Of a DNA stretch of 64,000 nucleotides, positions 8,038 to 16,941 are shown one piece after another; position 1 is the first letter of the stretch, and the number at the start of each line of letters is the position of its first letter. Both the position numbers and the translations under genes were made by a program. The notes beneath the pieces are model-generated. The model was not told the origin of the DNA. It saw only the letters and a program-made list of their open reading frames with translations, and ran no database searches. The stretch covers positions 186,001-250,000 of the forward strand of contig NZ_PYOO01000004.1 of assembly GCF_003026395.1 (NCBI RefSeq), given 5' to 3'. The stretch comes from Photobacterium iliopiscarium (GTDB lineage Bacteria; Pseudomonadota; Gammaproteobacteria; Enterobacterales; Vibrionaceae).

Positions 8038-8265
8038 TTACCCCTTGGGTGGATATGGATCATTTCCGTGACTATCTTTTTCTGCAATTTTACCGTCTTT
8101 ATTATGAATCACTAATTCTGATTCTTGATTCAAACTAATCGTTCTTGCACGATCGACAGCTTCTTGCTTCGTCTCAAAATGACCTGAAGATCTTTGTCCT
8201 CCACTTTGTTTAATATCCCAACCACCGTCAGAGTTTGAAATTACATGGGTACTTTTTTTTGTCAT
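8038..8265 (-). CDS. DUF2188 domain protein
   Basis: 75-residue small hydrophilic protein. The sequence THVISNSDGGWDIKQSGG followed by SGHFETKQEAVDRARTI and ESELVIHNKDGKI is the standard DUF2188 pattern (HVxPxxxGWxVK, F-T-EAxxxAR, E-xxHxxDGxI). Function unknown; the family is widespread and often stress- or phage-associated. Two adjacent ATGs overlap the stop of the upstream zinc-ribbon gene (TGATGATG). I chose the second, five bases after AAGGG, though the first at 8268 is possible. Translational coupling to the upstream gene is likely. Confidence 0.8.
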   Translation of the reverse strand: MTKKSTHVISNSDGGWDIKQSGGQRSSGHFETKQEAVDRARTISLNQESELVIHNKDGKIAEKDSHGNDPYPPKG

Positions 8266-8267
8266 CA

Positions 8268-8405
8268 TCACCCTTTTTTGTATTTGGTATGAGCACATTT
8301 AGGACAAGGTGGAAGTGTGTCAGTATGATCATCTAAATCAACTCGTTGACCACATTTTTCACAATAATAAGCACCTTTACCCGGTTTTTCTCCCGTTGTT
8401 GCCAT
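8268..8405 (-). CDS. Small zinc-ribbon protein
   Basis: 45-residue protein starting MATTGEKPGKGAYYCEKCGQ. Two CxxC pairs, Cys15/Cys18 and Cys34/Cys37 (PCPKC), make a compact zinc ribbon. Similar tiny proteins carry the same TGEKPGKG start and TLPPCPKC ending. The ATG at 8405 follows TGGAGAAGATATA; a longer version from 8501 has no support. It overlaps the start of the DUF2188 gene, forming a two-gene operon. Function unknown. Confidence 0.75.
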   Translation of the reverse strand: MATTGEKPGKGAYYCEKCGQRVDLDDHTDTLPPCPKCAHTKYKKG

Positions 8406-8592
8406 TATATCTTCTCCATATTGAATCAAGGATATACCCATCAAAACTACTGGATATAATGTCATTATGCTCTTAAAAATAACGGTGTTTTGCGAAGTCA
8501 CTCCAAATTATCTTCATAAGAGCACTCTGGAAAGATCACTCTGGACAGCCAAATCTTTTACTATTGAATAGTGCCCTAAAAAAATAAAATAT

Positions 8593-8621
8593 TTCAGGAT
8601 CGACAAAAACCACAATCCTGA
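8593..8621 (-). terminator. Possible terminator downstream of the tailspike gene
   Basis: TCAGGAT (8594-8600) pairs with ATCCTGA (8615-8621). On the minus strand the stem is followed by a T-rich tract with seven consecutive T. The stem is short and the loop is 14 nt. Confidence 0.45.
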
Positions 8622-8673
8622 TGATAATCGCGGTATTTCGGCCTAAAAATAAAAAGTGAAGATAATTTCTTCC

Positions 8674-11295
8674 TTATCTATCCGATAATAATTTTTCGCT
8701 TAATAGTTCGATTTTTTTCTGCTGTTCTTGGACAACCTTTACAAGCATATATATTAATGGTGTTGATTTATCAACTAAACAATCTTGAATTTTATTACCG
8801 TTAGCTAAAGTTAAATCACCAATATTACCAACTAAAGAAGGAAATACTTTTTGTAAATCTGATGCTAATAAACCAATTTGTTTATTTCCAGTAATCTTAG
8901 AATGATAAGTACCTATACGCAATTTCATAAAATCCGCAGTATAATCCCTAGCATCGGTAAAATCTGTTTTAGTTCTTGGATCAGATATCACACCATAAGA
9001 GCCAGTTGCATTTAATACTGAACCATCAGCCTCAACTGTATATTTAGTTGTGTGATGACGATCTTTAACATAAAAAGGTTTATAGTCAGGAAGATCTTCC
9101 ACCATCCAAACACCATAACCATAGCCACCATTAGCTAGCTCTGAGCTACTAGGTAAAACAATATAGCCATATTCAGTATTATTTTGACGATATTCCCCCC
9201 CTCCAGCTAAATTGCCACCAATAACTGTTTCTTTATTTCGAAAAGATACTGAATAATTAAACTTATAATCAGTAATATCAATGGTTACCGGGCAATTACG
9301 TGAATATTGAAGATACCCATCGTTATCCATAATATGAGATAACTTTTTCTCATCGTCTCCTTTTCCTACCACATGCTCAATAACATGAGTATTTATATTC
9401 ACTGTGCCATAAGAACCAAAAACTTGCTTCCCATATTGAACATTTGGAGATCGAGTCGCATCAATTTCAACATCACCATTAACAAATTTGACATTTTGAC
9501 CTAAAATAATTCCCCAGCGAGATACATGCGTAGCGGCTTGAAAAACTTCAAAATCTGTATTTGATATTTTTAATGAGTTATGAAACACATTCTCATATGA
9601 ACCAGAAGTGATAAAATCAATTACTTCTCCACTCATTCCTTCAAAGGCACAGTTTTGCATGTGCACATCACAAGCTTCAAATTTACCAGCACTTATGCAT
9701 AGATGACCTCTAATCCCTTCCAAAAAAGTCGTTGTAGTAAGATTATCATCTGAATATAACGGCTGTTTAAACCACACTGGATAATTAACATCGTAAAAAT
9801 TAAAACCAATAGAATGATAATAACTACCTGAACTACGTCCATCTATAGATGCTGCTGGTTGAAAAACAACACAAGAGTATCCTCCTGAAAATGATATGTT
9901 TGTAGATACATAACAAAATTGTTGAGATCCTAATTGTGATTGATTCATATCATTCGGAATAAAACCAATATGCAATACATTTCGAAAACCAGATGAAAAA
10001 GCACCAGTACCACAAATTCGAGTAAAATTATTAGACGCACGCAAAATAATCATATTATTTGATAACGCTCTAATTTTAGTGCCCGAACTTAAAATAAAAC
10101 AAACACCTTGTGTTTGTGATTGACCTTGTGCTGGCGTAAACGGCACATGCCAACCAGTTTGATAACCATCATCTTGTCTTAATACAGCATCAACACCATA
10201 ATCATGATCACCTAAAATAATATCACCACCTCCGTGTGCTTGTACTTTCCGAATAAGTTCATTCATTTCTCTGGATGAGCATTGGCGATTTTTTATATAA
10301 TCAGGTGCATAATATTGACGAGTATTAACATTTGTCGTCTTCCCTAACTGTCGTAAATCCCGAAAACTACCATCTGAATTTATATGGCAAAGATTATATA
10401 TCTTATGTTTATAACCATTACTATCTACATAATCGTCTACTCGTTGCTTACTTGAACTAAAGTTCAATATCGCTTTTTTTTCACCAAAATCTAACTCTTC
10501 ATAATAAACATCTACATAAATATATTTATCATTAAAAAAATCAAGTATTTTATCTGCATTTAATTTAATTCTCATGCCATCTAAATATACAGAACCTGCT
10601 TTTATTTTTACACTCTCTTTGTTTTTTGTAACTAAAAAACTATCATCAACAAACCAATCTTTACCATTTTGATCAATAACCATTTGAGATAAATTATAAT
10701 CAATTTGATCAATACGCTTTGCTGTATTAAATTGCCAACTTTTAGGGTCATTTGTAATATTAGTAATTTTAGCTAACCCTTTATAATCTAAAATAATAGA
10801 TTGTATTAAAACTCCAGCGTTTACTGTTTTTACAGTAACAGAAGGATAATTAACTGCAATAATTGCATCATATTTAGTAGAATATAAACCCACCCAATTA
10901 AATACAAAACCACCAATATTATTAGAAAGTATTGCCGTAAATATTACAGAATTATCATTAATACGAGCTTGTTCAGTAACATCAGCACGATAAACGATTT
11001 CATCGTCATTAATATTTTCATTTTCATTAGGAAGATCACTTCGATATGGTTTATAACCAAATATGATTTTATCACATATTATTATATTCCCATTATCTCT
11101 TAGTTTAGAAAAAATAAGTCTACCACTATCTGTTATAATAATATTAGCTGGATCTTTTTTATTGTTCTCTTTTTTAGCTACTACAGTATAAACTTCCCCC
11201 GCAGAAGCAGAGCTACCTACAACTACCCCGCCGACCAACATTGATGAATTTTTAATAAATGAACGCCGAGAAAGACTAGAGTTATTTTGCTTCAA
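8674..11295 (-). CDS. Tat-exported phage-tailspike-like protein with S74 chaperone domain
   Basis: 873 residues. Residues 1-32 are a twin-arginine signal (LSRRSFIKNSS, hydrophobic stretch, then SASAG). Residues 50-180 resemble the phage tail-collar fibre N-terminal module (DUF3751-like): NIIITDSGRLIF, GGFVFNWVGLYS, AIIAVNYPSVTVK. Residues 340-640 look like a right-handed beta-helix body as in pectate-lyase-fold tailspikes (GGGDIILGDHDYGVDA, then many short beta repeats). Residues 768-873 match the peptidase S74 intramolecular chaperone: SDPRTKTDF, GLLASDLQKVFP and a C-terminal coiled coil QEQQKKIELLSEKL; predicted self-cleavage is before Ser771. The start is TTG, nine bases after AGG, with no ATG before the Arg pair. 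It lies next to the polysaccharide cluster, so polymer depolymerisation or binding is inferred. No phage genes are nearby. Confidence 0.75.
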   Translation of the reverse strand: MKQNNSSLSRRSFIKNSSMLVGGVVVGSSASAGEVYTVVAKKENNKKDPANIIITDSGRLIFSKLRDNGNIIICDKIIFGYKPYRSDLPNENENINDDEIVYRADVTEQARINDNSVIFTAILSNNIGGFVFNWVGLYSTKYDAIIAVNYPSVTVKTVNAGVLIQSIILDYKGLAKITNITNDPKSWQFNTAKRIDQIDYNLSQMVIDQNGKDWFVDDSFLVTKNKESVKIKAGSVYLDGMRIKLNADKILDFFNDKYIYVDVYYEELDFGEKKAILNFSSSKQRVDDYVDSNGYKHKIYNLCHINSDGSFRDLRQLGKTTNVNTRQYYAPDYIKNRQCSSREMNELIRKVQAHGGGDIILGDHDYGVDAVLRQDDGYQTGWHVPFTPAQGQSQTQGVCFILSSGTKIRALSNNMIILRASNNFTRICGTGAFSSGFRNVLHIGFIPNDMNQSQLGSQQFCYVSTNISFSGGYSCVVFQPAASIDGRSSGSYYHSIGFNFYDVNYPVWFKQPLYSDDNLTTTTFLEGIRGHLCISAGKFEACDVHMQNCAFEGMSGEVIDFITSGSYENVFHNSLKISNTDFEVFQAATHVSRWGIILGQNVKFVNGDVEIDATRSPNVQYGKQVFGSYGTVNINTHVIEHVVGKGDDEKKLSHIMDNDGYLQYSRNCPVTIDITDYKFNYSVSFRNKETVIGGNLAGGGEYRQNNTEYGYIVLPSSSELANGGYGYGVWMVEDLPDYKPFYVKDRHHTTKYTVEADGSVLNATGSYGVISDPRTKTDFTDARDYTADFMKLRIGTYHSKITGNKQIGLLASDLQKVFPSLVGNIGDLTLANGNKIQDCLVDKSTPLIYMLVKVVQEQQKKIELLSEKLLSDR

Positions 11296-11743
11296 GATTA
11301 TATACCTATTAAGAATAAATAATAATTATATATAAATCACTTTAATCTATATATCAAGAATTAAATATAAAATATAAAAATTCACAACCGCAAATGTAAA
11401 AATAGCACATATATTATAAAAATATATGTGCTATAATTTGTAATTATTTTTTAATAAAACTCATAAGTTAACAATTATAATGTCATATATTCTATAGTTA
11501 TTGTCACTATTAACATAACTATAGTAAATACATCCAAATTTATAACTTACGTATTTTTAACTATCATGATATTTTTAATTAACACAAATATTAAACATAA
11601 ATTTAACGTCACAACAATATTTATACATATGTTTAAATTAACATCTTAGTTTACAAAGCGAAAAATAACACTCAATAATCAGTGATTACCTTATAAGTAA
11701 GATCTCTTTCATAAATGGATTTATAATATAAAATATTTATGAA
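11296..11743. other. AT-rich spacer between glycosyltransferase and tailspike genes
   Basis: 448 bp, extremely AT-rich, without a reading frame. It holds the terminator at 11397-11434 and a weaker inverted repeat (TTCATAAAT at 11708-11716 with ATTTATGAA at 11735-11743) just after the glycosyltransferase stop. The promoter of the tailspike gene should lie between 11296 and about 11400. Confidence 0.5.
11397..11434 (-). terminator. Terminator separating the polysaccharide operon from the tailspike gene
   Basis: TAGCACATATATT (11403-11415) and AATATATGTGCTA (11421-11433) are perfect 13-bp arms around a 5-nt loop. On the minus strand they are followed by TTTTTACATTT. The stem is AT-rich but long. 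It implies that the tailspike gene has its own promoter. Confidence 0.6.
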
Positions 11744-12814
11744 TTAGTTACCCAGAATATATCGTATAAATATAGCGCTCTTATCATTGGCATCAAAATT
11801 ATCTTTAGATAATTTCACACATGAATTCGATAATTCTTCAAAACTGTTTTTGTCAAATGATGATAACTGTATAATTTTCTTACTCATAGAAAGATAATCA
11901 CCATATTCAAAAATAAAACCATTGATACCATCAGTAACACTATCAATACAACCTGGTACATTATAACATAAAACAGGTATACCCAGAGCATTTGCTTCCA
12001 TGACAACAACAGGAAAACCTTCTCTTCGCGATGGTAATATAAGAACATTCATTTTATCAATATACTGCATGATTGGTTGTTTAAAACCATGAAAAAAAAC
12101 CTGTTCTTTAAATTTGTTTTTGAATTTTAAAATATCTTCCCCATTTAATGATGATGGATTAGATGGGTATATATCGCCAAAGAAATGAAATTCAAACTCA
12201 AATCCTTCTTGATTTAAATCACCTATAATCTTAAATAAATCATCAACACCTTTCTGTCTTATCAGTCTACCAACATAACAAATTTTGATTTTATTGTTTA
12301 ATATCTCATTATTATTATTTTTATATTTCTCTAATTCAATACCAATACCATTTAAAACCAAATCACCTTTTTTACCGAGTTTAGAATATTCATCGCCATT
12401 CATAAATACTCTTTTAACTGATATTAATGATACGATTTTTTTGATGAAATAAAGAAAACGATGATTTAACTCACCTAATGTACCTAATCCTTCAACAACT
12501 ACAGTTACTTTATTTCTAAAAAGAAAAAGTATCGGAGATAATAAAATTGAACAAGCTAAAAAATGTGATATGATCACATCAGCCCATCGACCTAATGTTA
12601 ATAATTCTTTATATAAAAAGAACGTACTAAGTCTACTTTTTTTTATCAATACTAATTCAACACCAATTTCTTTCAATTTTTCCTCAGATAGATAATCATC
12701 AGATACTGATAGTAATTTAACTTTATGTCCTTTACTAATTAATGATTTAATATAATTAAATCTAAATAAGTAAGCTGTTTTTGTTGAATTATGTAGAATC
12801 AATATTTTTTTCAT
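11744..12814 (-). CDS. Glycosyltransferase family 4
   Basis: 356-residue GT-B glycosyltransferase. The N-terminal Rossmann half starts MKKILILHNSTKTAYLFRFN. The C-terminal nucleotide-sugar half has KICYVGRLIRQKGVDDLF (about 190-210) and the E-x7-E motif in PSRREGFPVVVMEANALGIPV (about 265-285). It transfers a sugar from a nucleotide donor to the growing lipid-linked repeat unit at the cytoplasmic membrane face. It is the last gene of the polysaccharide operon, 2 bp after its upstream neighbour. Donor and linkage cannot be predicted. Confidence 0.85.
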   Translation of the reverse strand: MKKILILHNSTKTAYLFRFNYIKSLISKGHKVKLLSVSDDYLSEEKLKEIGVELVLIKKSRLSTFFLYKELLTLGRWADVIISHFLACSILLSPILFLFRNKVTVVVEGLGTLGELNHRFLYFIKKIVSLISVKRVFMNGDEYSKLGKKGDLVLNGIGIELEKYKNNNNEILNNKIKICYVGRLIRQKGVDDLFKIIGDLNQEGFEFEFHFFGDIYPSNPSSLNGEDILKFKNKFKEQVFFHGFKQPIMQYIDKMNVLILPSRREGFPVVVMEANALGIPVLCYNVPGCIDSVTDGINGFIFEYGDYLSMSKKIIQLSSFDKNSFEELSNSCVKLSKDNFDANDKSAIFIRYILGN

Positions 12815-12815
12815 T

Positions 12816-13925
12816 TTATTTGCTCTGATATATTTTCAACCATGTTTTTGTAATCGCCGAAATAGAATAATGATTAATAATTCTATCTCTTCCTTTTTTT
12901 ATTAATTTGTCTTTTTCTTCTTTTGGTATAGTTAATGCAGTTATCATCGCATCAGCTAAAGCTTTAGAATTTTGAGGTGGGACAACAAAACCGCCATCAC
13001 CAACACCTTCTTTTACTCCACCACAATCAGTAGCAACAACTAAACACTGCGTTAATAATGCTTCAGCCGTAACCAAACAAAAACCTTCATATTCTGATGA
13101 CAAGACAAAACAGTCAGCAGCAGAAAGCCAACATTCAACATCACGTTGTAAGCCAAGGAATGTTACAAAATCATCTAAACCTAGTGTTTTCGTTAATTGT
13201 TTTAATTCTTGCTCAAGATAACTTTGTCCAATAATAGCAAGCTTAATTTTTTTACCCTGTTCAACGGCATGTTTTACAACAATAACCATTGCATTTAACA
13301 TATTAGGATAATCTTTCTGTTCTTCTAATCGTCCAACAGCTAAATATAGAAACGTATCATCATCAATACCTAATTCTTGACGTTTTAATGTTCTTGCTTG
13401 CTGTGAAAAAACAAATTTTTTATCATCAAATCCATTACCAACAGTAATCATTTGATTTTCTTTTACCGCACCAGATTTTACAAAAGCTTCTACTGCTTCA
13501 TCGCTAACATTTGTATTAATATCAGCTAAAAAATTTGTATATTTATATGCTAGGATTCGCCCTTTACCGCCTTCATTTGTATTATGAGCAGTACATACTA
13601 ATCTTGGCATTTTCGTGAACAATCTTAATAGTCGAGCAAACATATTACCGTGAATCATGTGGCTATGAACCACATTCGGAGCAAATTTTTTCACTACAAA
13701 ATGACAAGAGTAAAGCGCTTTGAGTAGGCCTAAAAATGTTTTTTCCATGCCGAGATCGACAATTTCAATATCAGGATTTTTAGGTTTAACATCTTGTTTT
13801 CCTGTTAATGAAATTATCATAATTTGATTACCCAAATCACATAACTCATCAGCTAAATCGCATATCTGTCGTTCAGCTCCCCCCATACCTAAGTCTGTTG
13901 TAATAAAACAAATTTTATTTTTCAT
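12816..13925 (-). CDS. Glycosyltransferase family 4
   Basis: 369-residue GT-B enzyme. Motifs are DLGMGGAERQICDLA near residue 11 (glycine-rich acceptor-side loop), VVHSHMIHGNMFARL, VGRLEEQKDYPNML around 190, and the E-x7-E segment SSEYEGFCLVTAEALL around 275-290. Its start overlaps the end of the preceding GT4 gene by 11 bp, showing tight operon packing. GC content is higher than in the flanking Wzy and Wzc genes, suggesting a separate origin within the cassette. The sugar is unknown. Confidence 0.87.
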   Translation of the reverse strand: MKNKICFITTDLGMGGAERQICDLADELCDLGNQIMIISLTGKQDVKPKNPDIEIVDLGMEKTFLGLLKALYSCHFVVKKFAPNVVHSHMIHGNMFARLLRLFTKMPRLVCTAHNTNEGGKGRILAYKYTNFLADINTNVSDEAVEAFVKSGAVKENQMITVGNGFDDKKFVFSQQARTLKRQELGIDDDTFLYLAVGRLEEQKDYPNMLNAMVIVVKHAVEQGKKIKLAIIGQSYLEQELKQLTKTLGLDDFVTFLGLQRDVECWLSAADCFVLSSEYEGFCLVTAEALLTQCLVVATDCGGVKEGVGDGGFVVPPQNSKALADAMITALTIPKEEKDKLIKKGRDRIINHYSISAITKTWLKIYQSK

Positions 13926-15003
13926 TATTTAATAACTTCATCCATAGATTTATAATAGGTTCAATAGCAAATTCTGAACGGCATTTATTAATAGCAGCTT
14001 GACTATATTTTGCATACTCTGAATCATTATCAAAAACTGTAAATGCTATTAATATTTTCTCTGCTAATGATGAAATATCACCATCTTTTGCTAACCAACC
14101 ACACGTTGAATCAATAATTTCTTTCGGACCCGTTTTACAATCAAAAGAAACCAAAGGTAAACCAGAAGAGATAGCTTCTAATAACACCATTGGTAACCCC
14201 TCAAAACGAGAACTCATGACATACAAATCAGCTAACTGATACTGCTCTTTCATGTCACTTACATGAGAAATCCATTCGATATGATTAGTTAAACCAAGCT
14301 TTTCTGCTTGTGCTTTTAATGCTGCCTCGTCTTCGCCACTACCGACAATACGTAACTTCCAGTCTTGTCGTTGCTTAATAACTAAAGCCCAAGCATCTAA
14401 TAAAAAATCAAATCCTTTTTGATAAGTTAAACGTCCTGCTGAAATTGCAATTTTCGACTTTACCGATTGTCGAGGGAGACTTAATTCAAAAGATGCTGGA
14501 TTTGAAATTGCCGTAATATTAGCGCGGCAACGAGCATTCTTTAACCAAAGCTTTTTATCTGTTTCAGTTAATGTAATAACATCATCACAACAAAATGCTG
14601 CAAGTTGTCGAGATATCTTTCTAAGTTTCAATCCTAGATCAACATTAAAATTGAAATGTTCCCAGCAAATATTCCTTATATTTATTCCCAAACAAGCAGG
14701 AACTGAATACAAGGCCAACATAGACTCAATATTAATTAGTATATCAATATCATTTGACTTAATATATTTTCTTAATTTAGCAATTACCTTATGGTAATGT
14801 TTTTTGAATACCAATTTATATTCAAATAAGGTATCTTTTTTAATATCGTCATTTAGTGGGAATGCAGAATGCTCCCCATCATATAAGCTTAAAAATTGCA
14901 CTGAAAAACCCTTTTCAGACAATTGATTAGCAATAATGGCAGCAACTCTTTCTGTACCACCAGTACGGTTCAATGAACCGGTAAAAAAAACAATTTTTTT
15001 CAT
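13915..15003 (-). CDS. Glycosyltransferase family 4
   Basis: 362-residue GT-B enzyme beginning MKKIVFFTGSLNRTGGTERV. The acceptor-side GGTER loop, the ISAGRLTYQKGFDFLLDAW donor-binding segment, and the E-x7-E motif in SSRFEGLPMVLLEAISSGLP place it in GT4; the style resembles AmsD/WcaL-type enzymes. The ATG at 15003 overlaps the stop of the upstream GT2 gene (TGATG), indicating translational coupling. A GTG one codon upstream is the alternative start. Specific sugar unknown. Confidence 0.86.
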   Translation of the reverse strand: MKKIVFFTGSLNRTGGTERVAAIIANQLSEKGFSVQFLSLYDGEHSAFPLNDDIKKDTLFEYKLVFKKHYHKVIAKLRKYIKSNDIDILINIESMLALYSVPACLGINIRNICWEHFNFNVDLGLKLRKISRQLAAFCCDDVITLTETDKKLWLKNARCRANITAISNPASFELSLPRQSVKSKIAISAGRLTYQKGFDFLLDAWALVIKQRQDWKLRIVGSGEDEAALKAQAEKLGLTNHIEWISHVSDMKEQYQLADLYVMSSRFEGLPMVLLEAISSGLPLVSFDCKTGPKEIIDSTCGWLAKDGDISSLAEKILIAFTVFDNDSEYAKYSQAAINKCRSEFAIEPIINLWMKLLNNEK

Positions 15004-15806
15004 CACTTATTCTTAATAACAAAATATGAAGCTTGAATCCATCGAATAATCGTTTTAGCTAATGCTACTGGATTACTTAAAAAACAACGAAGAGGAATTT
15101 TTTTTAACATCGCTGAACGAGAAATTAAATGCCCTTTCGCATGTTTCTCTAAAGCAGAACGACTCAATCTATTATCACCGTGATCATCAAAGAAAAAACC
15201 CAAAAATTTATTAACATATAAAAACTTATATTTCGTTGATATTGTTGAATAAAACCAGATTTCAGGAACAAATTTAATCTTATCGTTCACAGGATATAGA
15301 TAGTCCTTTAAAATATTCGTTTTGAAAATATCAATTCTCTCTCCAATAATTCGACTACCAAACTCATCAAACCATGAATTAATAGAATATTCATTATCAA
15401 TAGAATAAGTACTATCTGCTGTTTGTGATGATTCGCGTTTAGATAAAGCCCGAATTCCGATAACTTCATCATTGTTTTCAATCATTGGAATATATTTTTC
15501 AAAAAACAATGCTAAAGAATCTTCAATTAACGCATCATCAGAATCAACACCTATAAAATACTTTCCATTAGCATTTAATACAGCACGATTCCAAGCTGAT
15601 TGTTTACCTGCGTTTTCCTGATAGATATATCTAATTGTTATCTTGTTTTCTTCCTGAAATGCTTCAACGACTTTTTTTGTAGAATCAGTTGAACCATCAT
15701 CAACAATCAGCCACTCAAAATCACGATAACTTTGCGTTAATAAACTGTTATAACATTTAATCAAATGAGCATCTCGATTAAACGTTGGAGTAAATATTGT
15801 TAACAT
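15003..15806 (-). CDS. Glycosyltransferase family 2
   Basis: 267-residue GT-A glycosyltransferase. The fold starts MLTIFTPTFNRDAHLIKCYN, followed by the nucleotide-binding LIVDDGSTDST (about 33-43) and the metal-binding DxD-like GVDSDDA (about 91-97). It acts in the cytoplasm on the lipid-linked sugar unit. It starts 2 bp after the Wzy-like gene and its stop overlaps the next gene, so it is firmly in the operon. The donor sugar cannot be predicted. Confidence 0.87.
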   Translation of the reverse strand: MLTIFTPTFNRDAHLIKCYNSLLTQSYRDFEWLIVDDGSTDSTKKVVEAFQEENKITIRYIYQENAGKQSAWNRAVLNANGKYFIGVDSDDALIEDSLALFFEKYIPMIENNDEVIGIRALSKRESSQTADSTYSIDNEYSINSWFDEFGSRIIGERIDIFKTNILKDYLYPVNDKIKFVPEIWFYSTISTKYKFLYVNKFLGFFFDDHGDNRLSRSALEKHAKGHLISRSAMLKKIPLRCFLSNPVALAKTIIRWIQASYFVIKNK

Positions 15807-15807
15807 T

Positions 15808-16923
15808 TTATCTTATCCAAAAAGGTACATAAGCATAGACAATGCCTGAGGATAAGTTCTTATAAAAATTAAGAACAAATACAACAGCAATTGCTAATTG
15901 AAATATATAGTTTCCAAGCAACGACTTTTTCATAAAAATATCATATAAAATTGCCGGAAAAAAAATAAATCCAGTAAAACATAGTAATTGCATTCTCATT
16001 AATATAGGGACACCATTAAATACTAATGCGATGCAAGTTGACCCTAACATTGATATATAAAGATATTTATAACCAATATTTCTCCTTTCTTTCCTATTGT
16101 AATAAAAAGCTAATAAAACAGCCAAAACGATAGAGAAAATGAAATTCACGCCTAATGTTGCACCATTTAAATCGTTAGTCCCCTGGTATCGTGTTAATTG
16201 AGATGGCATAAATGGTAAAGTTATTAAATAATTCGCAGGCTTTAATATCGATAAAAAAGCGCAAATAGAAATAACAAATAATGCAAACTTAATATTGTAC
16301 AATGTTTTTTCATTAACAAATCGTACAACCAATAAAACACCAAATACAATTAATGATGTATTATGGAACAACACAGCAATATAAAATAAAAGAAAGCTTT
16401 TATATGGCTTATTATCTAACATTTTTAGTATTGATATTGCAGATAATAAACATGCAAAACACAATCTAATTTGAGTAAAGTCTCTGAATAATAAAAACAT
16501 AGATACATATATAAAATATGATATTATTCTAAATTTACCAGGGATATACTCGAATATTATATAAAGTAAAGCAATTAAACATAAAAGATTAAATACAAAT
16601 CTAAACTCAAAAAAATCTAAACCACAAATACTAGCAAGTTTTTCTAGAGATAAGAAACCTACTTCCTGTCCTATCACAGATGAATATTTCGATATTTCGC
16701 CAAAAGGTATATTACGAACAACGTTAAATACAGAATGATATACTAATGCATCACGATCAACACCTAGCCCTCTAGACGAAACAATACCATAAACAACAAT
16801 AGCAGCAATAAAAAGACAAATTCCATTTGCCTTTTTATTGATACAAGAAATACTTAATAATGTAATTATTAAAAATGGTATAACATCATAAATATAATCG
16901 AACTGATACATATTAGAAATCAT
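15808..16923 (-). CDS. EpsG/Wzy-like O-unit polymerase
   Basis: 371-residue polytopic membrane protein with about ten hydrophobic helices. Features of the EpsG family are SSRGLGVDRDALVYHSVF near 49-66, FRDFTQIRLCFACLLSAIS near 145-165 and a conserved HNTSLI segment near 187. It would polymerise repeat units on undecaprenyl pyrophosphate at the periplasmic face, working with the flippase and the Wzc-like protein. Position between Wzc and glycosyltransferase genes supports the call. The start ATG has no clear ribosome site; a second ATG four codons on is possible. Confidence 0.75.
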   Translation of the reverse strand: MISNMYQFDYIYDVIPFLIITLLSISCINKKANGICLFIAAIVVYGIVSSRGLGVDRDALVYHSVFNVVRNIPFGEISKYSSVIGQEVGFLSLEKLASICGLDFFEFRFVFNLLCLIALLYIIFEYIPGKFRIISYFIYVSMFLLFRDFTQIRLCFACLLSAISILKMLDNKPYKSFLLFYIAVLFHNTSLIVFGVLLVVRFVNEKTLYNIKFALFVISICAFLSILKPANYLITLPFMPSQLTRYQGTNDLNGATLGVNFIFSIVLAVLLAFYYNRKERRNIGYKYLYISMLGSTCIALVFNGVPILMRMQLLCFTGFIFFPAILYDIFMKKSLLGNYIFQLAIAVVFVLNFYKNLSSGIVYAYVPFWIR

Positions 16924-16941
16924 TAATATTAATAATGTTAA

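Noticed and set aside
8674..11295. Reading the tailspike gene as a prophage remnant
   Set aside because: No integrase, capsid, lysis or other tail genes and no attachment-site duplication were seen nearby, and the protein carries its own Tat signal.
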